Positions 54,446-64,000 of a DNA stretch of 64,000 nt are shown here, one piece after another. A program made the translations under genes and the position numbers. Where the stretch lies: the NCBI GenBank assembly GCA_947652605.1, contig OX393579.1, forward strand, positions 50,722,970-50,786,969. Direction: 5' to 3'. The stretch is from Elmis aenea (lineage: Eukaryota > Arthropoda > Insecta > Coleoptera > Elmidae). Below the pieces are notes generated by a model. That model was not told where the DNA came from. It was given only the letters and a program-made list of their open reading frames with translations, and searched no databases. Position 1 is the first letter of the stretch, and every line of letters starts with the position of its first letter.

Positions 54446-55288
54446 AAATATAATTTAGTTTTTTTCCAATAATTACATTTAAAAAAAAAGGATTTTAAAA
54501 ATCTCTTGGGAAAGGGAAAGCAAAGTTTGGCTTAATCCCAAATCAAATTCAAGAAAAATCTCTCAAAAAAAATTTGGCTCTTCCAAAATTCTCAAAAAAG
54601 CAGAAATAATCTCTCTGAAGAAATTTATCGAAAAATCTCTTAAATTCACCCGTCAACACATCCGCTGGTACATTTCCGGCTTCATCGACCGTCAAATTCA
54701 TTATTCAACGTACACAAGGCGATTAGAGACAACATAATATAAAACGTCTAATTTTTCTCACAACTGTATTTATTACAATGTAGTGAAGGAGGTTTGACAG
54801 TTATAGAAGGGCTCTTGTGTTATTGTGAGCGGCCCAGGACATGCAAATGAGGGGGTAAGAGCTACCGCAATGTCTAAACCGTACGTTCGAACACGGGTGA
54901 TTGACAAATGGCCCCAATCAACTACAAAATAACGAGCTATACCTAAACGATACAACGTTAAACTTTTATTGATATGTAAATGCTTACAAAATAGTGCCAA
55001 ACGATTTTCCCACTGCGATGTCAAATCCGTTGTAATTAGTTGCAGAGACGGTTTTTAATTGGCCATTTTTCGGTTAATTATGAAATATATTCGGCACGAA
55101 ACAAGGTATGAAAATGAATTACGCATGTAATCAATCGCTTTGATAACATCGAAACCAGTTATTGGAGTGAAGCTTAATAAACCAGCGCAGTTAGTGGCTA
55201 TTTCACGATGACATTTGGCGGTTTTTATTGCACCAAACGCAAAAATATTGAAATAATAAACTGCAAAGCATAACGCAGACACAAAACG

Positions 55289-55621
55289 TTGAAATATCGT
55301 ACATGGCGATGCAAATTCGCATTTATAATACAAGATTATTTACAGCAAGAAGAACTAAAAAATGCTTCTGGCATTTTAGCTCAAAAATGGAGAATATTTT
55401 ATAGATCCAATGAGCTTGCTGTTAAAAATACAATATTAATTGTTAACCCGGCATGTGTTCTTCACAACATTATAAGAACAGACAATTGCGATGAACAATA
55501 TTTTAAATTCTTATATCCTCCGGAAAGAATACATTGGAAGCGTTTCAAAATCTTGTACTTGATTCTAGACGCGCATCAAGTAGAGCATTTGAAGTACGCG
55601 AAAAGTTTGTTAATCATTTAA
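55289..55621 (+). pseudogene. Harbinger transposase C-terminal fragment
   Basis: ELKNASGILAQKWRIFYRSN then ILIVNPACVLHNIIRTDNC matches the terminal part of DDE_Tnp_4 transposases (ENAFGIL-x-RFRIF..., ...VxACCxLHNFxR). The Phe of the AFGIL motif is Ser here. The catalytic Asp residues lie upstream and are not recognisable. Confidence 0.75.
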
Positions 55622-55673
55622 ATAATTAGGTTATACTCCGCCTAACGCCTAACATTCAGCCCGATTCACTATG

Positions 55674-56326
55674 TACAGGGTGGCCTATTTTCAATGCCCA
55701 TACAAGGTATCTCGGTTATTATCAGAGATATAAAAAAATTAAGTACATAGTCTCGATTTCTTTTTTCGAGAGAAATTCATTGCTGTTAACAGATTTTTAT
55801 ATCTTTTTTAATTTTCGAAATATACCAAAAAACCGATTTTTTTCTTAATAAAACTGCGATATTCAATTTTTTTTTACTTATACGAATATTCATATATTAC
55901 ACCTAACTTTCTTATTTTAAATGGCAACCATGAGCAAATTATATATTTTTAAAAAGCGAAAAAAATAAGCTTTCGATTCATCTCAAAGCCAACTTTGGTT
56001 GCCATTTAAAATAAGAAAGTTAGGTGTAATATATCGATATTTATATGAAATTGAACATCGCTGTCTTATTAAGGACAAAAAACCATGCCAAAAATTCCAT
56101 TAAAGTTTTTCTCTATCTTTTCGTTTAAGCGAGCTATTTAACATTTTTGAAAATTGTCAAAAATCGGTTTTTGGCTATATTTCGAAAATTAAAAAGATAT
56201 CAAAAATCTGTTAACGGCAATGAATTTATTTCGAAAAAAGATATCGAGACTACGTACTTAGTTTTTTACTAACTCTGATAATAACCGAGATACCCTGTAT
56301 GGGCATAGAAAATAGGCCACCCTGTA
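55674..56326. mobile_element. TA-CAGGGTGGCC foldback MITE
   Basis: Left end TACAGGGTGGCCTATTTTCA, right end AAAATAGGCCACCCTGTA. Arms pair for about 300 bp each (ATAACCGAGATACC and its complement; TAAGAAAGTTAGGTGTAA and its complement near the centre). A truncated relative is at 9161. Confidence 0.9.
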
Positions 56327-56383
56327 CATTGCTAGGAGATAAGCAAAATCCGTTCTTGTTAAGGAAACATTCTGGAGTTTCAG

Positions 56384-56520
56384 AGGTTGAACCGGAAGTC
56401 GTATTTCAACCTCGGTATTTTCATCGAATCCGAAAATTATTATAACGGTCAGATACCAAAGTTTACTGTAGTATTTTTAATAATATTTGTCTCTTGCCAT
56501 ACTTTTGCGCATCCCCGTAT
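56384..56520. repeat. Dispersed repeat ending ...TTTTGCGCATCCCCGTA
   Basis: GAACCGGAAGTCGTATTTCA, ATCGAATCCGAAAA and CCATACTTTTGCGCATCCCC also occur, diverged, at 27240-27390 and 63500-63630. The end resembles TA-CGGGGATGCGCAAAAG, a MITE terminus. The element start is unclear. Confidence 0.55.
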
Positions 56521-57471
56521 AGTGAAATTGTGCAGTCTAGGGTATTTATCTATTTGTATAAAATAAATATGTGCAATAATTGCAATTTTATTATCAGGCA
56601 GAATGTAAAACGTGCAAATTAGGGCTGTTAGCCGAATACAAAGTGATTTTATTGATTCCTAATTTGGATTAGTAATGGAATCGAAGCAACAGAACCTTTC
56701 GCATAGAACATTAAAAATATATTTGAAAAATAAAGGCATTAAAAACATTTCACATTTAAATAATTTATGATTCCATTCGTCTACTTTGAATTTTAAACTC
56801 GGAATATGTTAAAACTAAAAGTCTTATTCAAAAATTTCGAAATGGCTTTAAATAATTTCGCCTGTACCTTTATCCTTGCAGAAATTGAAATTTAAAATAA
56901 CGCTCGTAATAAATATGCGCATTCGGAATGGGAAAATGCATTGTATATTCGTTCGTCCTTAAAAAAAAAATACGTATTGAAACGTTTGTAGAAATGCAAC
57001 AACATTTATTTCAAAACGCATTTATTTAACGTTTGGTTTGCTCATGAAAATGTATGCCGACAAGAATTATATGCGCTATTGTAAATATCGCAACCCAGAT
57101 TCTATATCTTCCTAGGTAATATTAAATGTGATAGTGAAATACATATACCATGTCACTTGCAGTTTATTTCTGCTTATTGCGAAAGCATTATTGTGCATAA
57201 CCTGTTAACAGATGGTTATATAGTTTTGCAGGAAGAATTTTCATATGTTTAAAACTCTTATCCTTCAAGAGTATTCGTTAAAATTGGGTTTATTGTGGTG
57301 GCTTGTATAATTTTACTTAAAGTTAGCGTATTTCAGTTTTTAAGAATACATTCTGCTATCGAATTAATAAAAACGCAATTCCACTTTTGCTTAAGTGAAC
57401 GCTATCATTTGATATTCGTATACTTAACTTACGCTACAATACAATAAAATACTTTTTTATGTGAACGCAGC
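56521..57471. other. Gene-poor DNA
   Basis: No gene, RNA or clear transposon was recognised. Confidence 0.5.
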
Positions 57472-57598
57472 TTAATAGAGGGTCAGGTTAAAGGACAATT
57501 AAGGTTTTTTTTAAGTCTAATGAAAATAAATCAATAGATTTGCTTTTATTTAAAAAAAAAAAAAGCTTTAACCATCCTTTAACTTGACCCTTTATTAA
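57472..57598. mobile_element. 127-bp MITE
   Basis: TTAATAGAGGGTCAGGTTAA at the left and TTAACTTGACCCTTTATTAA at the right are imperfect complements around an A/T-rich centre. TTAA lies at both outer ends. Confidence 0.65.
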
Positions 57599-57743
57599 TT
57601 AAAAATAGTTTTAACCGATTTTAAATAGCAAATTATTAAACTGAACACTATTTGCCCAACAACGATTCCGGCAAATGCTATTTGCCTAGTCAAATAACGT
57701 TTAAATATAAATGAGTATTATAAAGCTATTTGCCTGCGACATA

Positions 57744-57870
57744 TACAGGGAGTTTGAAATTCGAGTTTAAACATGTAGATCTCGCTTATTATAATCCGAA
57801 GAGAAATTGGAAATATCTAAAACGGTATCCGAGAAAATTAGGAAAAACCGTAAAATACGATTTTTGAAAA
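57744..57870. mobile_element. Solo end of the 43284-43639 MITE family
   Basis: TACAGGGAGTTTGAAATTCG then AGTTTAAACATG and GATCTCGCTTATTATAAT match the left end at 43284. The right terminus is not present, so it is truncated. Confidence 0.6.
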
Positions 57871-59526
57871 TCATCTATAACTCCTTTGGAGTATAAAATA
57901 TTTCAATGGTATAAAAACATTGCCCAAGCACCTTTTTAAGCCGAATTGGATGGTAAGCCCTTATTTTTCCTAGGTCGATTCGTTTTTTTTTTAAATGACT
58001 ACAAACTTAATTTTTTCTTTACTATTTACATAATCTAATACTACTAGCATTTATTTTTCTGAATTCATTGATGTATCAGTGATATACACCGCCAACAAGT
58101 GCATATTCCTGAGTGAAAATGATGATCATTTGTCAAATATTTTGTTATCTGAAAATGCTTCCTTTCAAAGTTAGAGACCTCCAAAGTTGAAAAAAAAACA
58201 AAATATCGAATACGTCCTAGCCGTTTAGCTAGAGCTATCAAACGGCCGAAATGGTTAAGTGTTTCCCATTGACTTTGTGGAATAATTAGAAAAACAAACA
58301 CGTAATTGGATTGGAAGTATGATTTATAGTCAGGTCATCCGCCTTAAGCCTCTAGCATGACATTAACCAACTTCAGTAATCAGTCTTCATTGTTCTGATT
58401 TTTGAGTTCTTCAATTGATTTATTTCCTAAGTTCTGCTTTTTACATCCTAACACGTTCAACTAACGCTTTGTAAATTAACATTTTGTGTTTTTTGTTATT
58501 TTACAACAGAATATGCAGTTGTTTAATGACTACTCTTCCTTGGACTACTCCTTTCTCCTTCTCGACCTTTTTTTTTAACACCTAGCATGTTTATTCATGC
58601 AGATTTCTGGTCCCCCTAGCTCTTTAATTTTACAGACCACTGGTTTAAAATTTAAAATACATACATGATTAGCTAGACAACATGTGATGTTACCGAACAA
58701 AACATATTAAAATATTAGCCTTTACGTAGAGCTAAGATAGTTTTAAACGTAATAGATTACTCGCTCGGACGTGTTCGATGGCAGATGGAGGACAGCTGGT
58801 GTTGTCCAAGACTCCATTCATTAATCCTCAGCTTTTATTCTTTTCAACGACTAATTCAATCTTACATCCGCAAATTATTATAACTGTTGCACCTGCACAC
58901 AATGGCCGCAATTAGAAAATCAGAGCAACTGCGTTTGTTCGCAGAGCCCCAATTAATGTAAATATATTATTTTTATGCAGATATATTGAGGACAGCTTAG
59001 TTGATGGTCGTGATCGCGCAAAACCCAGGGCTTTATTAAAATGCTTTTAGCTACCAACTGCAAAGAACAACTATTACGAGTAATGGGATTTTCATTATCG
59101 TCGTTTATGTAATCAAGTTCTTTATTTTAAAGTACGTTGTACGATTTTTTCCTTGTTCGCGTTTTTAAGAATAACGGGCAAGATAGTCGAGAGATATTTA
59201 ATTTAATGGAAACGGAATAGACCTAAATTTAGCATCTTATAATTTCAATTAAATTAATCGCTGCTACGTGACTGTTAATATTTATTAGCTTCGTTTAGAT
59301 ATTAAATATATCCTATAAGGAATGAGACGATGCTTAATTTTGTTTACACGCTTTCAAGAAACGCGTAGGTGGTAGGTGCCCATTTCCGAGGGAACTGTAA
59401 AAAATATTTTTCTTAATGATCGAGAGTGAAATCTTCAAATGTTACATATTTTTTAAATTATTAAAACGCCAGTTCACTACGTAAATCTATGTGTTGGACT
59501 GAAATAATTTTTTTTCTATGTCCAAA
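57871..59526. other. Gene-poor DNA, partly non-repetitive
   Basis: 58740-59060 is somewhat richer in G and C and appears unique within the window (possible regulatory DNA of a neighbouring gene), but no motif can be named. Confidence 0.35.
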
Positions 59527-59690
59527 CGCACGGTAAGCAAAAAGCACGGTTTTTTAAAGAAATTATCAAAGTAGACTCACGTCAAACACTTCCTGCATGC
59601 CTAGTAAGTGAGTTATAACGCACGGTAAGCAAAACGCGCACTTGTCTAGAAATGTCAAAGTAGGCTTACATCAAAATTGACAAGACAACG
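59527..59690. repeat. Diverged ~92-bp tandem duplication
   Basis: CGCACGGTAAGCAAAA occurs at 59527 and 59619, followed in both copies by AAATTATCAAAGTAG- or AAATGTCAAAGTAG-like sequence and then a (C/T)(A/G)TCAAA motif. Confidence 0.6.
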
Positions 59691-59761
59691 TCATTACATG
59701 TGTATATTAACCAAAAAGCCGTTATAATCGTATGTATTATGTTCGTAGAAAAAGTAAGCTA

Positions 59762-59846
59762 CATAACACGAGTTGTAAAGCAATTACGTACTCGTGGAAA
59801 GACTTTTCCACTCGTGCGTAATATGCTTCGTACAACTCTTGTTATG
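59762..59846. repeat. 85-bp hairpin
   Basis: CATAACACGAGTTGTA pairs with TACAACTCTTGTTATG, and the inner CTCGTGGAAAG pairs with CTTTTCCACTCGTG. Only a few mismatches and almost no loop. Confidence 0.75.
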
Positions 59847-59878
59847 TTATATACTATTACAACTTATTTCACAGCGTA

Positions 59879-60824
59879 GAGTAAAGTGCCCTAATATGGA
59901 ACAGTTACCTATTATGGAATACATCAGTTTTATGACGATGAATAAGCGATATCTGTTGAAAAGTATATGTACCTACCTATTTGTACATTGATCACACATT
60001 CCCAAATGTAAAATAGTTGAAAAATATTCACTAGATTACATAAGAGATTCAAATATATTTTTGACGTGCTACTGAGTTTTTAGGCTAAATCTCTCAGTGC
60101 AAAATATTATATGCTAGGGTAAATGATATAAAATATTTTATTGCATGTTTGTTTAGTATAAGCCTTTACATTTCAATTAAATAGACCAAAATTGTGATTG
60201 GGGCCATTTCATGTTTTACATACCTATACCGATTTTTGAAATGTCACATTGATGCCTAATATGGAATACATAGAGGAGCCTTTTAATGAATATGATTATG
60301 GTCACTAAGTACAGCAATATGGGTTCAATGTCAAAAGTGTCAGAAATGGGCAGACGAAAAATGTCCAAAATACCCAAAAAAACAATTCTATTGTCCTACC
60401 TGTAAAAAATAAATAAATTATCAACATTTAGTTCGAATGACACTTGAATTATAATTTAATTTACATAAATAACAGAGTTTTGGTTTGGTTTAAGTAATAA
60501 TGCAACGCAGAAAGAAATAAAAGATTAATCTATAAGCGGTTGTTTATTTTAATGTATATTTCCTATATAATTCTATTTTCCATATTAAGAACCCCTAGTA
60601 TTCCATATTAGGTTCCCTGGGAGCTTAATATGGAATAGTTGTAACATTTAAAAAAAATAGCTATATAAGAAATATCTACAGTAATATCGTACCAGAATTC
60701 GAGTACCTAATGTGTTATGTATTCATTACAAATTCCTTATAATTTGTTTTGCAAAATTTTGTTGAATAAATGTGAATATTATTGCCGAATACAAAAAAGT
60801 ATTCCATATTAGGGCACTTTACTC
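59879..60824 (+). mobile_element. pogo-like deletion derivative
   Basis: Termini TA-GAGTAAAGTGCCCTAA and TTAGGGCACTTTACTC-TA, perfect complements with TA duplication. Subterminal ATATGGAA/TTCCATAT motifs recur at 59890-59925, 60260 and 60580-60635, and at the right end. It retains only the last part of a transposase (60320-60412). Confidence 0.85.
60320..60412 (+). pseudogene. pogo-like transposase C-terminal zinc finger
   Basis: WVQCQKCQKWADEKC then YPKKQFYCPTCKK and a stop. The C-x2-C...C...C-x2-C layout resembles a PHD-type finger found at the end of pogo-like transposases. The upstream catalytic and DNA-binding parts are absent. Confidence 0.65.
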
Positions 60825-61542
60825 TACTATTTAAGTTCTGTCAAGTATTGCATGTTTACCAAAATAATAAAAACGCTCCATAACACTAGAGTGTTATGAA
60901 ACAAAACACAATTCGAATTTAAAATTGTAATGAAACTAAAACTTTCATTGTATTATATGCAATAGTATTTTTTAAATAGTATGTCTAGCGCATTATAATA
61001 TGTTTATGTGGAATTTTGTATGTTACGGTAGTTTTTAAGTTTTTGATTTGAACGAATGCAATAAAACGGTTGTTTATTTGTTTGATTTCATTTCAAGCTA
61101 CATTTGGTTTGAAAACGTAGCTTGTTCTTGTCAGAAGCTGCTACCATTTCTCAATAGTAATCTACATACTGGTTCAGACAATAGCCTTTGATTTATCACA
61201 AACATTTTAATTCCAGACATAATGTCTCTTTGATTTGTGACAATGCGATCGAAAACATTATCAGCAACAGTATAAATCAACCCTCTGTCTCGTAAGTTTG
61301 GAAAAGAAAACAATTCAGACTTAAAAAAAACTTAAATTAAAAAAAACAGACTTTTATAGTTTTAGTTATTTATTTTTAGTAGCTCCTTTTCACAATAGCT
61401 TACTGATAGAACAACATTGATAGTTTGCACATTTCCAGTATAGTTAAAATGGCTAGTGTGTTTCAAGTAATGAATTATTGTTTACATAGCAAACATTACT
61501 TAAGCAGTTTATTGCAAACCAAAACCGCATATTATTGGAAAA
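60825..61542. other. Gene-poor DNA
   Basis: No gene or transposon terminus was recognised. Confidence 0.5.
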
Positions 61543-62591
61543 CAGGGTTGAGCAGATTTAAATCACGATTTAAATCAAGTGATTTTTAAAAAAATCATCA
61601 ATTTAAATCACTGATTATATGAATAAGTACAATAAAATATTTATAATAAAACAAAATTGTATTACTATTAGTAATTAAATACACGAAATGGTGAATAAAC
61701 CATATTAATTTGTTCTTGTAAAGTAAAATTCATTGTGGATATGCAATAATTCAAGAAATAAATGACAAGTTTTTGACGTTAGCGAAGTGAACAGTCAGTT
61801 TTTTTCGATTTCCACGGCACTCTATTTGCTTCAATAACGATTTGAAGAAAAATGTCGAATATCTCGAAAAGTATGAGTTTTGGGTATAGGACGTACTTAA
61901 CAAAAATGAAGTTCTTTTAAAGACGAATTCGATGACATAAAATAATACTGGGGTTTGCATTTGAAAAAATCGAGTTACTTCAGGAAAATTTTTAAATACT
62001 CAAACTTAAAACTTTAAAAAATTTTGAAAATTAATTTTTTTTTTGACAACGCCATATAAAAACCTGTAGTATTTTATATTGATGCAAAGCTAAAATTAAG
62101 GCGGTCAAAAATATTAAATAAAAAATGGGGTGTTGTATTTGAAACATAAAAGTTGCTATTAGTTCCAGAGAGGTGACTCATTCTTTATATTTGAAAATAT
62201 TTTTATCGTGTTCGGAAGAAAAAACTGTATAAAATAGCATCAACTTTATATCTCAAGCCGTTTAGCCACAATCGATCGATATAGCATTAATGACACCTTG
62301 TATATAATTAATTAAACATCACTATTTAGCACTGATTTTTTTAAAGTTCTTAATCATTATATTTAATTTTTCATTGTAACAAAAATTCACCACTGAAATA
62401 AATATATTGGTTATTAAATATATTGGTTATTAAATATATTAGCACAAAACAGAAATAGCATGTGAATATATCATTAAATTCAATAATATGGTACATTTGA
62501 TTTAAATCAAAAAAATCTGATTTAAATCAAATAAATTGATTTTTTGATTTTTTTGAACTCTTTTTTTAAATCATGATTTTTATCCACCCTG
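61543..62591. mobile_element. hAT-like element with GATTTAAATCA subterminal repeats
   Basis: Starts CAGGGTTGAGCAGATTTAAA and ends GATTTTTATCCACCCTG. The 8-bp flanks TTGGAAAA (61535-61542) and TTGAAAAA (62592-62599) differ at one base. Both ends are filled with GATTTAAATCA-type repeats. The interior has no recognisable transposase. Relatives occur at 1-125 and 18045-18167. Confidence 0.75.
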
Positions 62592-62819
62592 TTGAAAAAT
62601 GTTTAAAAGTCGTAGCGAAAAAATAAATTTATAACCTGTTTTTTTTCCAATTGTTCCATTATTACCGCAGTCCACTTTCATAGCTTACTTGAAAATGTTA
62701 CGTTGCCTTAATAATTAACAATAAAATCGCAATATCTCAAAAAATTATAATTTTAGGTATAAACCAGGAACCAGGCTTTATGTTTTGAAGGACACTTAAT
62801 TTCTCTATAAGCCTGTGTA

Positions 62820-63199
62820 CAGTGGCGTAGCTAGAGTTTGTGCTGCATGGAATTTAATGCCTAAAATAAATGAAATGTTTCATAAATTTATTGAATAGTT
62901 GGTACCCTATCATATATTTATTACTTAAAATTTCTGTCGTTACAAGGGGGCGGGTTTTCAGTGTAGCCAGGTTGACTAGCCCGTTATACCCTCAAACTTC
63001 GATAAGAATTCTTTTTTTTTGTGTGAATTTATTGGGACTAGAGCTAGTGATGGACCAGCATTGATTATTATATCTACTCTTCTTTCATTACCCCGAGATT
63101 TTTATTTTTACCCCATTTGGGTAGACTAAAAGTGCCGCTTCAAAATAGTGCCGCCCGGGGCGAACCGAACCCGCCCTTTCACCCCTAGCTACGCCACTG
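62820..63199. mobile_element. Short inverted copy of the 12294-13043 hAT family
   Basis: Starts CAGTGGCGTAGCTAG and ends CTAGCTACGCCACTG. The interior (AAATTTATTGAATAGTTGGT, TTGTTACAAGG-like, GTGTAGCCAGGTTGAC) is the reverse complement of 12470-12640. Internally deleted relative to that copy. The target duplication is unclear. Confidence 0.7.
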
Positions 63200-64000
63200 A
63201 CTGTAAAAGAATACTGGGTGTTGTGTGTTAGAAAAATGAATTATCGATGTTTAAAGTTTCACAAGTTTGACCTAGTGGAAAAACGCCCTTTATAACATTT
63301 TATGTAGCTGGTGCAAAGTGTTAATTAATCTATTGTTAATATAAATCTTAAACTTCTTTCAACTGCCTTTTCAAAGTTTTTAAATGTTAAATTATTTTGA
63401 AATTACTGTATCGCTCAAAAATTTCATAAAAATGTAAATTTTGCAGAAACGTTTAACTTTAGATCCATTTAAAAAGTAAATTTAAAGAGGAATCTTAAAG
63501 TATAAAAATATATTTTCATTGAATCCCGAACACCTATGATAGCTGTCAGATACCAAATTTAATTGTAATATCTTTAATGGTGTTCTAGATATTTGTTTGT
63601 TTCCATACTTTTGCGCAGCATTGTATGTGTATCTGTTTCTATTTTATAATTTAAATAATGATTATGAAGCATCAGAGACGTTACCAGCTTGAATTTTAAA
63701 ATTTTTTAGTTTTATATACTATTTAAATTTCTATAAATATTTATAAATCAATAACTTTACGATATAATGTTTCTGTAAATTTTAACTGCCAGATATTTTG
63801 ATTTTTTGCCGGTAAATGTCCTAATTGCGATTAATTAGGTAATTTCTACACCATTAATTATTTAATCTATTTAACTTTTAATCGCATTATAGGATTTAGA
63901 GTTGAATCCTTAAACAAAATAAATAAAAAAGTATAGATACTGATACTGTCGTTAAAAAAAAAATAGTTTTTTATCTCCGGTCTGGTATATTTTATCGTAG
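63200..64000. other. End of window, repeat debris
   Basis: 63390-63630 belongs to the same dispersed repeat as 56384-56520 and 27080-27390. No gene up to the window end. Confidence 0.5.

Larger units (their letters stand above)
54018..55640 (+). mobile_element. Decayed PIF/Harbinger element (approximate limits)
   Basis: Two fragments in the same direction, a Myb/SANT-like gene piece (54206-54445) and a DDE transposase C-terminal piece (55289-55621), are the two genes expected in PIF/Harbinger elements. Termini were not identified, so the limits are approximate. 54446-55288 between them is not recognisably coding. Confidence 0.5.

Overview
This 64 kb window is AT-rich nuclear DNA from an insect. 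It has small GT-AG introns, one very long intron, one very large extracellular-matrix gene, one small housekeeping gene, and a dense load of decayed DNA transposons. A beetle is a reasonable guess, because the main gene matches tenectin, a family first studied in Tenebrio. No sequence here proves the order.

Genes. (1) A complete tenectin-type gene runs on the + strand from about 3.5 to 43.1 kb. I reconstruct seven coding exons (3522-3603, 29273-29317, 34339-34548, 34604-34858, 34922-39340, 39414-42303, 42424-42526), giving 2667 codons. The protein has a signal peptide, three von Willebrand factor C (VWC) domains, a Thr/Glu/Pro-rich mucin-like block of about 1300 residues, a fourth VWC, a second mucin-like block of about 840 residues, a fifth VWC, and a C-terminal half-VWC with a basic tail. 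(2) A six-exon + strand gene at 48107-49236 encodes a 283-residue MoCF (molybdopterin-binding) domain protein. It matches the N-terminal half of FAD synthase FLAD1 and has a likely mitochondrial presequence. No other host gene is convincing. A short possible exon near 49.9 kb is listed at low confidence.

Layout. 0-3.5 kb: upstream DNA with two foldback elements and a hAT end. 3.6-29.3 kb: intron 1, holding a roughly 4 kb imperfect palindrome, three hAT deletion derivatives with recognisable 8-bp target duplications, a three-copy 446-bp tandem array, a pair of RFX X-box-like sites, a tRNA-derived SINE interrupted by a Tigger element that is itself interrupted by a foldback element, and another foldback. 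29.3-34.3 kb: intron 2, with large foldback elements, one nested in another. 34.3-43.1 kb: the coding-rich part of tenectin. 43.1-48.1 kb: nested Tigger and foldback elements, a non-LTR retrotransposon 3' end, and a ~1.03 kb tandem duplication built from ~165-bp monomers. 48.1-49.3 kb: the FLAD1-like gene. 49.3-64 kb: gene-poor DNA with a pogo element that has lost its catalytic core but kept its DNA-binding domain, a piggyBac-type MITE inside it, a decayed Harbinger, further foldbacks, a second pogo deletion derivative and two hAT copies.

The strongest recurring pattern is a large set of palindromic elements that all start TA-CAGGG(T) and end (A)CCCTG-TA, the TA being the probable target duplication, while their interiors differ. 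This suggests cross-mobilisation by TA-targeting (pogo/Tigger/mariner-type) transposases, whose broken genes also occur in the window. I found nothing that is clearly a new biochemical system. The best leads are the catalytic-core-less pogo gene, the repeated motif inside the tenectin mucin region, and the shared-end foldback population.
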